Source: Dinoroseobacter sp034111085 (GTDB lineage Bacteria; Pseudomonadota; Alphaproteobacteria; Rhodobacterales; Rhodobacteraceae). Taken from it: a stretch of DNA of 64,000 nt. The position numbers and the translations under genes are program-made. Positions 32,815-42,400 of the stretch are shown here, one piece after another. Each line of letters begins with the position of its first letter. The stretch's first letter is position 1. The DNA lies in assembly GCA_034111085.1 (NCBI GenBank), contig JAWUXZ010000015.1, positions 1-64,000 on the forward strand, given 5' to 3'. The notes beneath the pieces are model-generated. The model ran no database searches. It saw only the letters and a list, made by a program, of their open reading frames with translations, and was not told where the DNA came from.

Positions 32815-35001
32815 TCAGGCCAGATCGAACCGGTCCAGCTCCATCACTTTTACCCATGCGGCGATGAAATCATTGACAAATTTCGCCCCCGCATCATCAG
32901 ACGCATAGACCTCAGCCAACGCGCGCAGTTGCGAGTTCGACCCAAACACCATGTCCACAGCCGATCCGGTCCACTTGACCGCGCCCAAGGCGTCACGCCC
33001 CTCATAGCCGTCGCCAGCTTTGCTCCAAGTCACTGACATATCAACGATATTTCGGAAAAACGCGTTGTCCAACGTTCCCGGCGTATCGGTAAATACACCG
33101 ACAGAAGACCCGCCAGAATTCGCCCCAAGCGCCCGCATCCCGCCAATAAGCACAGTCATTTCAGGCGCTGACAAGTTCAGCAAAGACGCTTTATCTACAA
33201 GCATTTCAGCAGGTTCGCGCATTTGCGAGCCCTTGAGGAAGTTGCGGAAGCCGTCAGCTTTCGGCTCCAGCACAGCAAAGCTCTCGGCATCGGTTTGCTC
33301 GGCGCTCGCATCTCCACGACCGCCCGCGAACGGAACAGATACGTCGTAACCCGCTGCTTTGGCTGCACTTTCCACCGCAGCCGAACCACCCAGAACAATC
33401 AGATCCGCCATCGAAACCGGCTTGCCAAACCCGGCTTGCACACCTTCCAAGGCCTTCAAAACACCCGACAATTCCGCCGGATCATTCGCGTCCCAACCAC
33501 TTTGCGGAGCCAACCGAACCCGAGCGCCATTCGCCCCGCCACGCTTATCAGACCCGCGGAAAGTCGAGGCTGAAGCCCAAGCCGCCTTCACCAGCGCCGA
33601 AACAGATTGCCCCGTCGCCAAGATTTGTCCTTTAAGATCAGCCACATCCGCGTCCAACAATGCAGGACCAGCCGCAACCGGATCTTGCCAGATCAGGTCT
33701 TCCGCAGGCACGTCCTTGCCGTGATAGCAGGCTTTCGGCCCCATATCGCGGTGGCACAGCTTGAACCATGCACGCGCGAATGCATCGCCAAATTCTTCTG
33801 GGTTCTCAAGGAAGTGGCGGCTGACCTTCACGTAAGCCGGGTCCATCTTCATCGACATATCCGCCGTCGTCATCATCGGGCGGTGCGATTTTGAGGGGTC
33901 ATGCGCGTCCACAACCATATCCTCGGCCGCACAGTCAATCGGATGCCACTGCTGCGCGCCCGCCGGCGAATGCGACAGCTCCCAATCGTATTTAAACAGA
34001 ACCTCAAAATAGCCCATATCCCAAGTGGTTGGGTTCGGCTTCCAAGCGCCCTCGATCCCAGAAGTGATCGTATCGCCGCCCTTGCCCGACGCGTGGGTGG
34101 ACAGCCAGCCCAGACCCATCGCCTCAATCGGCGCGCCTTCCGGCTCGGGGCCAACATGCTCGCCAGGACCGTTGCCATGGGCTTTGCCGAAGGTGTGACC
34201 GCCCGCAACCAGCGCCACGGTCTCGTAATCGTTCATCGCCATCCGGCCAAAGGTCTCGCGCACGTCATGGCCCGAGGCCAGCGGGTCGGGATTGCCGTCC
34301 GGGCCCTCGGGGTTCACGTAGATCAGGCCCATCTGCACAGCGCCCAGCGGATCGGACAACTCGCGGTCGCCTGAATAACGGCTATCGGCTTGGTCAGACG
34401 TTGCCAGCCATTCGCTTTCTGGGCCCCAATAGATGTCTTCCTCAGGCTCCCAAACGTCCGAGCGTCCGCCGCCGAAGCCGAACACAGGCCCGCCCATGCT
34501 TTCAATTGCGACATTACCCGCGAGGATCATCAGGTCCGCCCAAGACAAGGCCGCGCCGTATTTTTGCTTGATGGGCCATAGCAGGCGGCGTGCTTTATCG
34601 AGGTTGCCGTTGTCGGGCCACGAGTTCAGGGGCGCAAACCGCTGGGTGCCCGAGCCCGCCCCGCCGCGCCCGTCAAAGGTGCGGTAGGTTCCGGCCGAGT
34701 GCCATGCCATGCGGATGAACAAACCGCCGTAATGGCCGTAATCCGCGGGCCACCAGTCTTGGCTATCGGTCATCAGAGCGGTCAGATCAGCCTTTAAAGC
34801 ATCCAGATCGACGCCCTTGAACGCTTCGGCATAGTCAAAGCCCGCGTCCATCGGGTTGCCCTGCGGAGCGTTCTTGTTAAGCACTTTGAGGTTCAATTGG
34901 TTCGGCCACCAATGCTGGTTGGCGGTGCTGCCTGTGGCTTGCTCTTTGCGCGCGCCGTGCATGACGGGGCATTTGCCGCCTTCGATTTGGGATCCGTCCA
35001 T
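32815..35001 (-). CDS. katG: Catalase-peroxidase KatG
   Basis: This 728-residue haem enzyme converts hydrogen peroxide to water and oxygen and has peroxidase activity. The distal haem site IRMAWHSAGTYR near residue 98 carries the Arg, Trp and His. The proximal haem ligand lies in VALVAGGHTFGKAHG near residue 265. The N-terminus (KCPVMHGARKEQATG) and the duplicated C-terminal catalase-like domain (from about 425) match full-length KatG. The gene is divergent from oxyR across 150 bp, an arrangement that implies peroxide induction by OxyR. Confidence 0.97.
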   Translation of the reverse strand: MDGSQIEGGKCPVMHGARKEQATGSTANQHWWPNQLNLKVLNKNAPQGNPMDAGFDYAEAFKGVDLDALKADLTALMTDSQDWWPADYGHYGGLFIRMAWHSAGTYRTFDGRGGAGSGTQRFAPLNSWPDNGNLDKARRLLWPIKQKYGAALSWADLMILAGNVAIESMGGPVFGFGGGRSDVWEPEEDIYWGPESEWLATSDQADSRYSGDRELSDPLGAVQMGLIYVNPEGPDGNPDPLASGHDVRETFGRMAMNDYETVALVAGGHTFGKAHGNGPGEHVGPEPEGAPIEAMGLGWLSTHASGKGGDTITSGIEGAWKPNPTTWDMGYFEVLFKYDWELSHSPAGAQQWHPIDCAAEDMVVDAHDPSKSHRPMMTTADMSMKMDPAYVKVSRHFLENPEEFGDAFARAWFKLCHRDMGPKACYHGKDVPAEDLIWQDPVAAGPALLDADVADLKGQILATGQSVSALVKAAWASASTFRGSDKRGGANGARVRLAPQSGWDANDPAELSGVLKALEGVQAGFGKPVSMADLIVLGGSAAVESAAKAAGYDVSVPFAGGRGDASAEQTDAESFAVLEPKADGFRNFLKGSQMREPAEMLVDKASLLNLSAPEMTVLIGGMRALGANSGGSSVGVFTDTPGTLDNAFFRNIVDMSVTWSKAGDGYEGRDALGAVKWTGSAVDMVFGSNSQLRALAEVYASDDAGAKFVNDFIAAWVKVMELDRFDLA

Positions 35002-35151
35002 GGGGTCTCTCCGATGTGCTGTAGGTATGTGCGGTTGGGTCCAAAATGCTGCACGGCGGCAGACTCACATCAGGACTCTTAGGGATGGGCATACCAAGCC
35101 TCGACCATTAGAGTAAGTTGGTTTTTCTGATTGTTCTGATAAGCTGACCTT
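35002..35151. promoter_or_regulatory. Divergent katG-oxyR intergenic region
   Basis: These 150 bases hold the start regions of both genes. The part next to oxyR is AT-richer (TTGGTTTTTCTGATTG, then CTGATAAGC) and could contain promoters and the OxyR binding site. I cannot fix the exact site by eye. Confidence 0.5.
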
Positions 35152-36075
35152 ATGAATAACCTCACATTGAAGCAGCTTCGCTATTTCGAGGCCCTTGCCC
35201 ACCAAGGCCATTTTGGTCGTGCAGCCGAGGTTTGCGCGATCTCGCAGCCTGCCTTGTCGATGCAGATCAAAGAGTTGGAAGAAACTCTCGGCACCCAACT
35301 GATCGAACGCGGCCCGCGCCAAATTCGCCTGACCCAGCTTGGCGAGGCCTTAGCGGAGCGCGCCAGCGAGATCTTGCGCGCCGTGGACGAGCTGGGCGAT
35401 CTTGCGCGCGCGTCCCAAGACCAGATGGTTGGGCGCCTGCGTCTTGGCGTGATCCCCACGATTGCGCCCTACCTGCTGCCGACGTTGATCCGGGCGCTCA
35501 GCGAAAGCCACGCGGCCCTCGACATCCATGTGCGCGAAACCATGACGCCAAAGCTGATCCGCGAGCTCGGCGAGGGACGCCTAGACGCAGCGATTGTGGC
35601 ACTTCCTGTATCCGAACCCGCCTTTGCAGAGGTCCCGCTATTTGACGAATCTTTCGTGCTCGTCCGCCCCCTCAGCGACGCAGACAAACCGGTGCCGAAC
35701 GCTGATATGTTGCGCGAAATGCGCCTGCTGCTGCTGGAAGAAGGTCACTGCTTTCGCGATCAAGCTTTGTCGTTTTGTTCTATGCAAACGGTACGACCCT
35801 GGGCGGGCCTCGATGGCAGCTCGTTGTCCACGTTGGTGCAGATGGTCGGTGTTGGGCTTGGGGTCACGTTGCTGCCAGAAATGGCCGTTGCGGTAGAACG
35901 GCGCTCGGCAGATGTGTCGGTCGGGCGCTTTCCCGACCCGCAACCGTCGCGCACGATTGGCATGATCTGGCGCAAGACCAGCCCCTTGGCCGAGCAGTTC
36001 CAAGTCATCGCCGAGGCTGTGCGAAGTGCCGGACAAGACCTGCGCGAACGCCATGCGGCCAGCCTGCGCTGTTGA
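35152..36075 (+). CDS. oxyR: Hydrogen peroxide-sensing LysR-type regulator OxyR
   Basis: The 307-residue protein has an N-terminal LysR helix-turn-helix (FGRAAEVCAISQPALSMQIKEL, about 21-42). The C-terminal sensor domain contains the OxyR redox motif EEGHCFRDQALSFC, with cysteines at residues 200 and 209. These correspond to the disulfide-forming pair (Cys199 and Cys208) of E. coli OxyR. It senses peroxide and activates katG, which is divergently transcribed beside it. It precedes the PKS-NRPS locus but is probably separate from it. Confidence 0.94.
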   Translation: MNNLTLKQLRYFEALAHQGHFGRAAEVCAISQPALSMQIKELEETLGTQLIERGPRQIRLTQLGEALAERASEILRAVDELGDLARASQDQMVGRLRLGVIPTIAPYLLPTLIRALSESHAALDIHVRETMTPKLIRELGEGRLDAAIVALPVSEPAFAEVPLFDESFVLVRPLSDADKPVPNADMLREMRLLLLEEGHCFRDQALSFCSMQTVRPWAGLDGSSLSTLVQMVGVGLGVTLLPEMAVAVERRSADVSVGRFPDPQPSRTIGMIWRKTSPLAEQFQVIAEAVRSAGQDLRERHAASLRC

Positions 36076-36186
36076 GCACGCGTAAACTAAACTGAACGAA
36101 GGGTCTGATTGTTGCGCCGATTGCACCCTATTGCTGCTGCATTTGTCCTTGAAATTGACAGCTGAGTTGCGAGCGGTGAAAGTCCC

Positions 36187-38649
36187 ATGTCAGCCCCAGT
36201 TCCTGTTGTTAGTTTGAGAGTAGTCATGGACGCGCTTGCCCCCTTCCACGCCGAGCTCCCTAGATTTCCGGCCACTTCGGCGCAGGCGCGGTTTCAGTAT
36301 CTGGACCAAACGATCCCAGACTTCACCGGCAGCAATCTGGCGATCCAGTGGGAATTACGCGGCAGCTTTCACAACGAAAGCGTCGAGCGCGCGATGGGGC
36401 AGATCATCGACCGCCACGAGATTCTGCGCACCCGGTTGATCGAAGTTGACGGCGAGATCATCCAAGAAGTCGAGCCCCGCGTCGAGTTCCGTATGGGCAT
36501 GATCGACGTGCGCTCGCTGCCCGAGGTCGAGCGCGAAGCCCGGATTGGGCGCATCGTCCGCGAGGTCTCGACATCGCCGTTTGATCTGTCCAAGCCCTGC
36601 CCGTTCCGCTTGACATTGGTGCGGTTTGCGCCTGAGCGCGCGATGCTGTTGATCGCGGTGCATCATGCGGTCTTTGATGGGTTCTCCATCCGCGTGCTTG
36701 GCCGTGAAATCGGCGCGTTGATCGCGGCAGAAGAAACCGGTGACCCCGCAGACTTGCCAGCTTTGCAGCTGCAATATGGCGATTATGCGCAGTGGCAAGC
36801 GGCCTGCGCCGACAGTCCTGCGCGTGCCAAAAGCGGTGCGTTTTGGGTCGAGACACTCGGCGCAGCACCCTATTTCGAGTTACCAAGTGACACGTCTCGA
36901 AAACCTCTTGGCGTCCGCAACGGTGTCCGGCTGGACACAGCACTTGGCCCGGCCTTCGCAAACCAAATCGCCACCTCCGCGCGCGCGCAAAACCTGTCGC
37001 CCTTCGCTTTTGGTGCTGCCATCTTTGCCGCCGCCCTGCACCGAGAAACCGGCGCGCGCGACATCTGCTTTGGCACCGCTGTCGCAGGCCGCGAAGCGCC
37101 TGAGTTGGAAGTCCTGATCGGCGTGTTCGTGAACCCGGTGATCCTGCGCTACCGGCTTGAGGATGCCAAGACGCTCCAAGACGTGACCGACAAATCGGGC
37201 GAAGTCGTGCGCGCGGCACTGGCACAATCCGACCACCCGTTTGATGATGTTGCGCGCCAAATCCACGCGCGCCCCGATCCGCTGCGCACGCCGCTGGCAT
37301 CGGTGTTCTTTGGGCTGGGCCAAGTGTTCTTGGAAGAGCACGACTACGGCGCGGTCTCGCTGGCCTCGGTGGCCTCGGCCACGCCGGGGATCACCCATGA
37401 TTTGAACGTCCAGATCATGGGACGCAAATCCGGCTGGAAAATGATGATCGACTATGATGCGGACCGGTTTGATGCGTCGCGGATCGAGGCGCTGTCTGCG
37501 CTGATCCTGAAGACGTTTGAGGACGCGTTTACGGCACCTGACGTGGCGCTATCCAACATGGCCGTCGTCGCCAATACGCCTACGCAAACCACGTCGATCT
37601 TCGCAGCCCCCCCTGAAGCAATACCTGCGCCCAGCAAGACCGTCGATAAGATTGCGATGCTCTGGGCTGAAGTTTTGGGACTGCCCGCAAACGCATGTGA
37701 CGCCGATTTCTTCGACCTTGGCGGACACTCGCTTCTGGCACTGCGGATGCTGGCGCGGCTGGAAAACCTATGCGGCGTGCGCCCCAGCATCACCGATTTT
37801 CTCGCAGCCCCAACCTTGCGCGGCTTGGCTGCAACCGTGGACGCGGTGGCGGCCCCAGTACCGCGCGACGGCACAAACCCATGGCGCATGATCGAGCTTG
37901 GTAAAGGCGCTGGCATGTCCCCGCTTCTTGTTACGATCAACCAGCCGTTTTTGTTCCACACCATCGCACGCAAATTAGGCGCGCGCACGGTTTCGCTGCA
38001 TCTCGAAAACACCTCAGCGCTTAGCCAGCCAGATGCTGTGCAGGTGCTGGCGCAGCATGCAGCAGCCTTGGTGACCGAAGCCGCTGGCACCCGCCCCGTT
38101 GCCTTGATGGGCCACTGTGTTGACGGCGTTCTGGCCCGCGCGATTGCAGATCAGATGGCTGGAGATCCAATGCTCGTCATGGTCGACAGCTGGGCACCGG
38201 GCGCATTTAAGGATGGCACACCACTGGCGCGCAAAATGCGCCGCTGGGTGAAGCGCCTGCGCCGATGGCAGCAATATATCGGCCAGAAAAGGCGCGGCCA
38301 ACTCAGCTGGGACGAGTTCTGGGCCAAAAACCGCTTTCTCAAACTCCGCCTGATTGCCAAGGGCCGCATGAGTGAAACCACCGATGCCGAGCTGCGTGAG
38401 CTCGAGATCAATTATAAGCTTTTTGCATTGATGAAACCTGCGCAGTTTGGCGCTTACGCAGGTGAAGCAATCCTTTTCCAAACCGACGGTCAGCACAGCA
38501 ATGCACGTGCGCGCCTGTTCGGTTGGCAAGGGTTGTTGGCCGCCGACACGCCCGTCTATGACCTGCCTGGCTGGCATGAGGACGCGTTCCAACGCGAAGG
38601 CGCTGACGTGCTTGCAGGTATCTTGAACGCGCGGCTGACCCGTCTCTAG
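36187..38649 (+). CDS. Non-ribosomal peptide synthetase protein, C-PCP-thioesterase, with Cys-type thioesterase motif
   Basis: The 820-residue protein has a condensation domain (about 20-450) with the catalytic HHAVFDG at residues 159-165. A peptidyl carrier domain follows (485-555, Ser515 in DLGGHSLLAL), then a C-terminal alpha/beta-hydrolase thioesterase (565-815). The thioesterase nucleophile motif reads MGHCVDG, so Cys644 replaces the usual Ser and Asp replaces the usual Gly two residues later. Asp667 and His797 (LPGWHEDA) could complete a triad. There is no adenylation domain, so the carrier must be loaded in trans or by transfer from the megasynthase. It probably condenses and releases the product of the megasynthase encoded convergently at 39429-47609. 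Confidence 0.88.
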   Translation: MSAPVPVVSLRVVMDALAPFHAELPRFPATSAQARFQYLDQTIPDFTGSNLAIQWELRGSFHNESVERAMGQIIDRHEILRTRLIEVDGEIIQEVEPRVEFRMGMIDVRSLPEVEREARIGRIVREVSTSPFDLSKPCPFRLTLVRFAPERAMLLIAVHHAVFDGFSIRVLGREIGALIAAEETGDPADLPALQLQYGDYAQWQAACADSPARAKSGAFWVETLGAAPYFELPSDTSRKPLGVRNGVRLDTALGPAFANQIATSARAQNLSPFAFGAAIFAAALHRETGARDICFGTAVAGREAPELEVLIGVFVNPVILRYRLEDAKTLQDVTDKSGEVVRAALAQSDHPFDDVARQIHARPDPLRTPLASVFFGLGQVFLEEHDYGAVSLASVASATPGITHDLNVQIMGRKSGWKMMIDYDADRFDASRIEALSALILKTFEDAFTAPDVALSNMAVVANTPTQTTSIFAAPPEAIPAPSKTVDKIAMLWAEVLGLPANACDADFFDLGGHSLLALRMLARLENLCGVRPSITDFLAAPTLRGLAATVDAVAAPVPRDGTNPWRMIELGKGAGMSPLLVTINQPFLFHTIARKLGARTVSLHLENTSALSQPDAVQVLAQHAAALVTEAAGTRPVALMGHCVDGVLARAIADQMAGDPMLVMVDSWAPGAFKDGTPLARKMRRWVKRLRRWQQYIGQKRRGQLSWDEFWAKNRFLKLRLIAKGRMSETTDAELRELEINYKLFALMKPAQFGAYAGEAILFQTDGQHSNARARLFGWQGLLAADTPVYDLPGWHEDAFQREGADVLAGILNARLTRL

Positions 38650-38724
38650 GCGCTGGCACGTAGTCTCGGCTGGTCTTCGCGGGTCGGTTCCCGTTAGTCT
38701 ACGCAGGCGGCGGACGAGGCGGTG

Positions 38725-39432
38725 ATGGCAGTTCAGATTGATCTTTGGTTTTGGCGTCTCGACCGCGGTGACGACGAGGTCGCGGCCCATCAAGCATGGC
38801 TGACACCGGATGAACTGGCCCGCGCCAATCGCTTCTTAAAGCCCCGCGATAAAGCCCGCTTTGTCATTGGCCGCGGCCATTTGCGCGAAATTCTCGGCGG
38901 CTATGTCGGGTGCGCACCCGGTGCACTTAACTTCCAAACCGTAGCACAGAAAAAGCCAGCACTTGCTGACGGGCCTGCGTTTAATCTCAGCCATTCAGGC
39001 GGCTGGGCAGCACTGGCCGTGGCACCGGATGCGCCCCAACTGCACCTCGGGATCGATATTGAGGCGCACCGCCCCATCGAGCACAATCTGGCCCGGCGCT
39101 TTTTCTCTGCTGCTGAGCAAACCGCGATCGAGGCTCTGCCGCCCGAGGATTGGCAGCTTGGCTTTTTCCAGACATGGACGCGCAAGGAGGCGGTGATCAA
39201 GGCAACAGGAGACGGGCTTTACGCCGATCTCGCTGGGTTCGATGTCAGCCTTGGCCGACAGATCAATGCCCAAGTCCTGCGCACCACGCCCCCCATGCCT
39301 GATGCCCGAAACTGGGCGCTGACCGATCTGGACACAGGTCCAGCGTTCTCAGGCGCACTTGCCGCCGTTACCGACGGAGCCATGATAAAGGTGCAGGTCC
39401 GGGAGGGACACTTGCCCCTCCCGCAACTCTAG
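38725..39432 (+). CDS. Sfp-type 4'-phosphopantetheinyl transferase
   Basis: This protein transfers phosphopantetheine from coenzyme A to the serine of carrier domains, which activates the neighbouring synthetases. The ATG at 38725 has GAGG at 38716-38719; the GTG at 38722 is too close to it. The 235-residue protein has the Sfp signature: KPALADGPAFNLSHSG near 80, LGIDIEAHRPIEH near 110 with the metal-binding Asp and Glu, and FFQTWTRKEAVIKATGDGL near 147. It follows the C-PCP-TE gene on the same strand and overlaps the megasynthase end convergently by four bases. Its location makes it the likely partner of this locus. Confidence 0.92.
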   Translation: MAVQIDLWFWRLDRGDDEVAAHQAWLTPDELARANRFLKPRDKARFVIGRGHLREILGGYVGCAPGALNFQTVAQKKPALADGPAFNLSHSGGWAALAVAPDAPQLHLGIDIEAHRPIEHNLARRFFSAAEQTAIEALPPEDWQLGFFQTWTRKEAVIKATGDGLYADLAGFDVSLGRQINAQVLRTTPPMPDARNWALTDLDTGPAFSGALAAVTDGAMIKVQVREGHLPLPQL

Positions 39433-42400
39433 CCGGTCTGGCGCGTCCGCACGAAATCTTGCAGCGATGGACGCTCTGGGGTCGCCGCCGCACTTGCCGC
39501 ATGCTCAGCCAGCGCCCTGATCGAGGGATGTGCAAACACATCGCGCGCCTCTAGTGGCAGACCAGCCGCCATCAACCGCGACGCGATCCGGAAGATATCG
39601 AGGCTATCGGCCCCAAGCTGTTGCAGCGTATCGGTCACCGAGACAACATCGCTGCCCAGCACGTCTTTCCAGATTGCCGCGATCTGCGCCTCGAGCCCGC
39701 CTTTTGGGGCCTCCACGGCGCGCAGGCGCATGGCCTCCACCGGGTTTGGCTCGGGCAACGCCTTGCGGTCCAACTTGCCATTGGCGGTTTGCGGCAAGTC
39801 CGCCATCACCTTCCACGCGGTCGGCACCATGTAGTCAGGCAACGCCCCGGCAAGGCGGTCGGAGGTGGCGATAATGTCGATGGATGCGCTTTCGCCCGCA
39901 ACCAGATAGCCGACGAGTTGATCGGCCCCAGATGGACCCTTGCGCAGCGCTACGGCCGCATTTGCCACCGACGGGTCACCGCGCAATTGCGCCTCGATCT
40001 CGCCGAGCTCGATCCGGTAGCCGCGCAGTTTGATCTGTCCATCGCGCCGTCCCAGCAAATGCAAGCTGCCATCAGCGCGCCGCATTGCCAGATCGCCGGT
40101 TCTATATAAACGGTGCGCTTGACCTGCGATCTCGACCATGCGGAACGCCGCTTCGGTCAAGTCGTCGCGCCCGAAATACCCTTCGGCCAGGCCGTCACCA
40201 CCGATGTTTAACTCGCCTACAACGCCTTGGGCACAGAGGTGATCTGCGGCGTCCAGCACATGCATATGGGTGTTGGCAATGGGTTTGCCGATGCTCACGG
40301 GTGCGCCGGGTTCCAGCTTGGCAATCGTGGACCAAATCGTCGTCTCGGTTGGGCCGTACATGTTCCACAATTCGGCCCCGTGCGCCATCAAACGTGCGGG
40401 CAAATCCTGTGGCAACGGCTCGCCACCTGCCAGCAATTTCAGACCCGAGTGCGGGGTTAGACCAGCTTCCAACAACATCGCCCACAAGGTCGGTGTGGCC
40501 TGCATGACGGTAATATTGCCCTCGCCTGCACGCTTGGCCAGACGGAACCCGTCGAGGATATCTTCGCGGCTGGCAATCTCGACCTGCGCACCCACGATGA
40601 GGGGCAAGAACAGCTCCAGCACCGCAATATCAAAGGAAACCGTGGTCACCGACAGCAGCTTATCGGAAGCGCTCAGACCGGGTGCGACGGCCATCGAGGT
40701 CAGGAAATTCACCACCGCCCGGTGCGGAACCGCGACACCTTTGGGCGCACCGGTCGAGCCGGATGTGAAGATCACGTATGCCGTGTCCTGCGCACCGCGA
40801 TCTGTGTCTTCCGGCTGCGCGCCGGCGCATACTGACAGAGGATCAATCGCGTGGATCAACAAGCCTTCGGTTAGCACGCCGGACATATCCGCCGGCGCGA
40901 TCACAGCCGATACCGAGGCTGCTTCAAGAACCGCGCGTTGGCGCGCGATGGGCTGGCCTGGATCGAGCGGCACATAGGCATGACCCGCTTTCAACACGCC
41001 GAGCAACCCAACCAGCAACCCAGAACCGCGCGGTAAAGCGACACCAACGCGCGACGCCTTGGTGCCGACCTGCATTTGGATCTGTGCGGCCAATGCATCG
41101 GACTGCGCGGCCAGTTCACGGTAGCTCAACACCCCGTCGATTCCGGTCACGGCAACCGCGTCCGGTGTGGCTGCAACTTGCGCCGCCACCAGATCTTCGA
41201 TCCGGGCTGCGCGGTCAAACGGAGCGCCTGTCTCGTTGTTGCTTTGGGCCAGAGACAGCTCCTGCGGCGCAGTCAGAAGCGGCAGATCGGCGATAGCACG
41301 CTCCGGCGTCTCAGCCACCGCGCCAAGCAGCGTATCGAGGTGACGCACCCAGCGCTCAATCGTGCTGCGGTCGTATAGATCGACGTTATAGTCGACCTCG
41401 ATCCGCACGCCCTCGGCACCCTCAACACAGTTGAAGAACAGGTCATAATTCACGCCTGCTTTCGGGTTGCCCTTCATCTGTGCAGTGGCCTTACCCAAAG
41501 CGATGCCTTCGGGAACGCGCTCAAGGTTGAACTGCACTTCGCTGATCGGCAGGCGGCCCAATTGGCGCGCCACGTCGAGGTCATTGATAAGCGTGCCAAG
41601 CGTGTAATTGCCATGGTCAAACCCGTCCATAACCGCTTTGGCGACGCGGGCGACCTGCGCGTTTGCGGGCTCAGCCGGATCGAAATCAGCCCGGATCGGC
41701 AGGAAATTCACCAGATGCCCGACAAGTGACTGGTCCGGCAAATGCGCTTGGCCACCCATAGGCACGCACACAACAACCTGGTTGGAGCCCGAAAGCCGCC
41801 CAAGCGTCATCTGCACCCCGGCAAGCAAGGTCGCAAACAAGGTCGCCCCCATCTTGCCCCCCGCCTTTTTCAGCGTGGCAATGCGCTCGGCAGGGATCGT
41901 GGTCGCCACCGTTGCACCGTTGAAGCTGCGCTGGATCGGGCGGGCCCGGTCAGTTGGCAGTTCGGGCAACGCTGGAACGTCCGCCATGACCGCGCGCCAG
42001 TAAGCCTTGGTGTCAGGTTCAGGCGTGATCAGTGCCGGGGTTTGCGCGAACTGCGCGAAAGACGGTGCATCAGCCAAGGCAGCGTCGGTGCCATTGACGG
42101 CGGCGGTGTAGAGCGCGCTCAGATCCTCGACCACAGTGTTGAACGACCAGCCATCGCAGATGATGTGATGGGCCGTCATCATCAAGACATGCCTCTGCGC
42201 CCCGAGGGTCACAAGCGTCGCGCGCATCACGGGCCCGTCTACCAGATCAACCGGCGTTCGCGCGTCGCAAGCGAGCAATTCTTGCAATGCGGCCTCGGGA
42301 TCGGACGTGCCGCGGTAGTCTTGGGTCTTGAGGTCAAACGTATCAGGCGCATCCACCGTAAAACTTGCCCCATCGCGGGCAAAGCGCGAGCGAAGTGCAT

